DNA of 64,000 nt, taken from assembly GCF_017830045.1 (NCBI RefSeq), contig NZ_JAEDXU010000007.1, forward strand, positions 124,001-188,000, in the 5' to 3' direction. Source of the stretch: Enterococcus larvae. Lineage in GTDB: Bacteria; Bacillota; Bacilli; Lactobacillales; Enterococcaceae. Below are positions 63,308 to 64,000 of this stretch, in pieces; position 1 is the stretch's first letter; each line of letters begins with the position of its first letter. A program made the translations under genes and the position numbers. A model generated the notes under the pieces. That model ran no database searches. It was given only the letters and a program-made list of their open reading frames with translations, and was not told the origin of the DNA.

Positions 63308-64000
<693 letters not shown>

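Overview
The window looks like chromosomal DNA from a low-GC Gram-positive lactic acid bacterium, most likely an Enterococcus or close relative. Reasons: AT-rich DNA with strong AGGAGG-type ribosome binding sites, CcpA-like cre sites, a T-box leader, OpuC-type osmolyte transport, type VII secretion effector cassettes of the LXG and TslA types, a sortase-anchored small surface protein, and the pairing of metE-metF with a T-box-led LysR gene. Species was not determined. No rRNA, tRNA, CRISPR array, prophage or intact transposase was seen.

Layout. 0-5 kb: the 3' part of an FGGY carbohydrate kinase, then an opuCABCD-like osmoprotectant ABC operon and a MITE-like element. 5-7 kb: a DUF1456 protein and a NimA-like flavoprotein. 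7.0-12.6 kb: an LXG effector cassette (two small helical partners, an LXG toxin, then membrane and lipoprotein candidates for immunity). 12.7-17 kb: small genes, a cluster of intergenic repeats, a DUF6273-like protein and a YadG/YadH ABC exporter. 17.3-20.8 kb: a second effector cassette of reverse domain order (TilA-like lipoprotein, TslA-like lipase, two small helical partners, one unknown gene). 21-30.4 kb: truA, a PgaC/PgaD-like pair, a PhzF/MocR pair, an ankyrin lipoprotein and assorted single genes. 30.4-37.4 kb: a LacI regulator and a ganSPQA-like galacto-oligosaccharide operon. 37.9-42.2 kb: a four-gene surface locus whose proteins share features suggesting a fibre joined by beta-strand exchange. 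42.9-45.3 kb: a secreted leucine-rich-repeat protein. 45.5-51.2 kb: methionine synthesis (T-box, LysR, MetI-like enzyme; divergent metE-metF). 51.3-55.8 kb: HxlR with divergent aldo-keto reductase and SDR, a second repeat family, diaminopimelate dehydrogenase and a DUF998 membrane protein. 56-57 kb: an Abi_2/AbiF-like defence gene preceded by its own promoter and a small structured RNA. 57-64 kb: methionine aminopeptidase, a long repeat, RpiR regulator, GH1 and GH3 glycosidases, and the start of a LacI gene cut by the window end.

The most interesting candidates are the 37.9-42.2 kb surface locus (adhesin with a groove-like C-terminal domain, a pilin-like subunit with the same domain plus an ING-containing N-terminal strand, and a sortase-anchored peptide carrying only that strand), the mirror-image pair of type VII effector cassettes, the AbiF-type RNA/gene pair, and a structured intergenic repeat family with at least five copies, one of them inside the gan operon.
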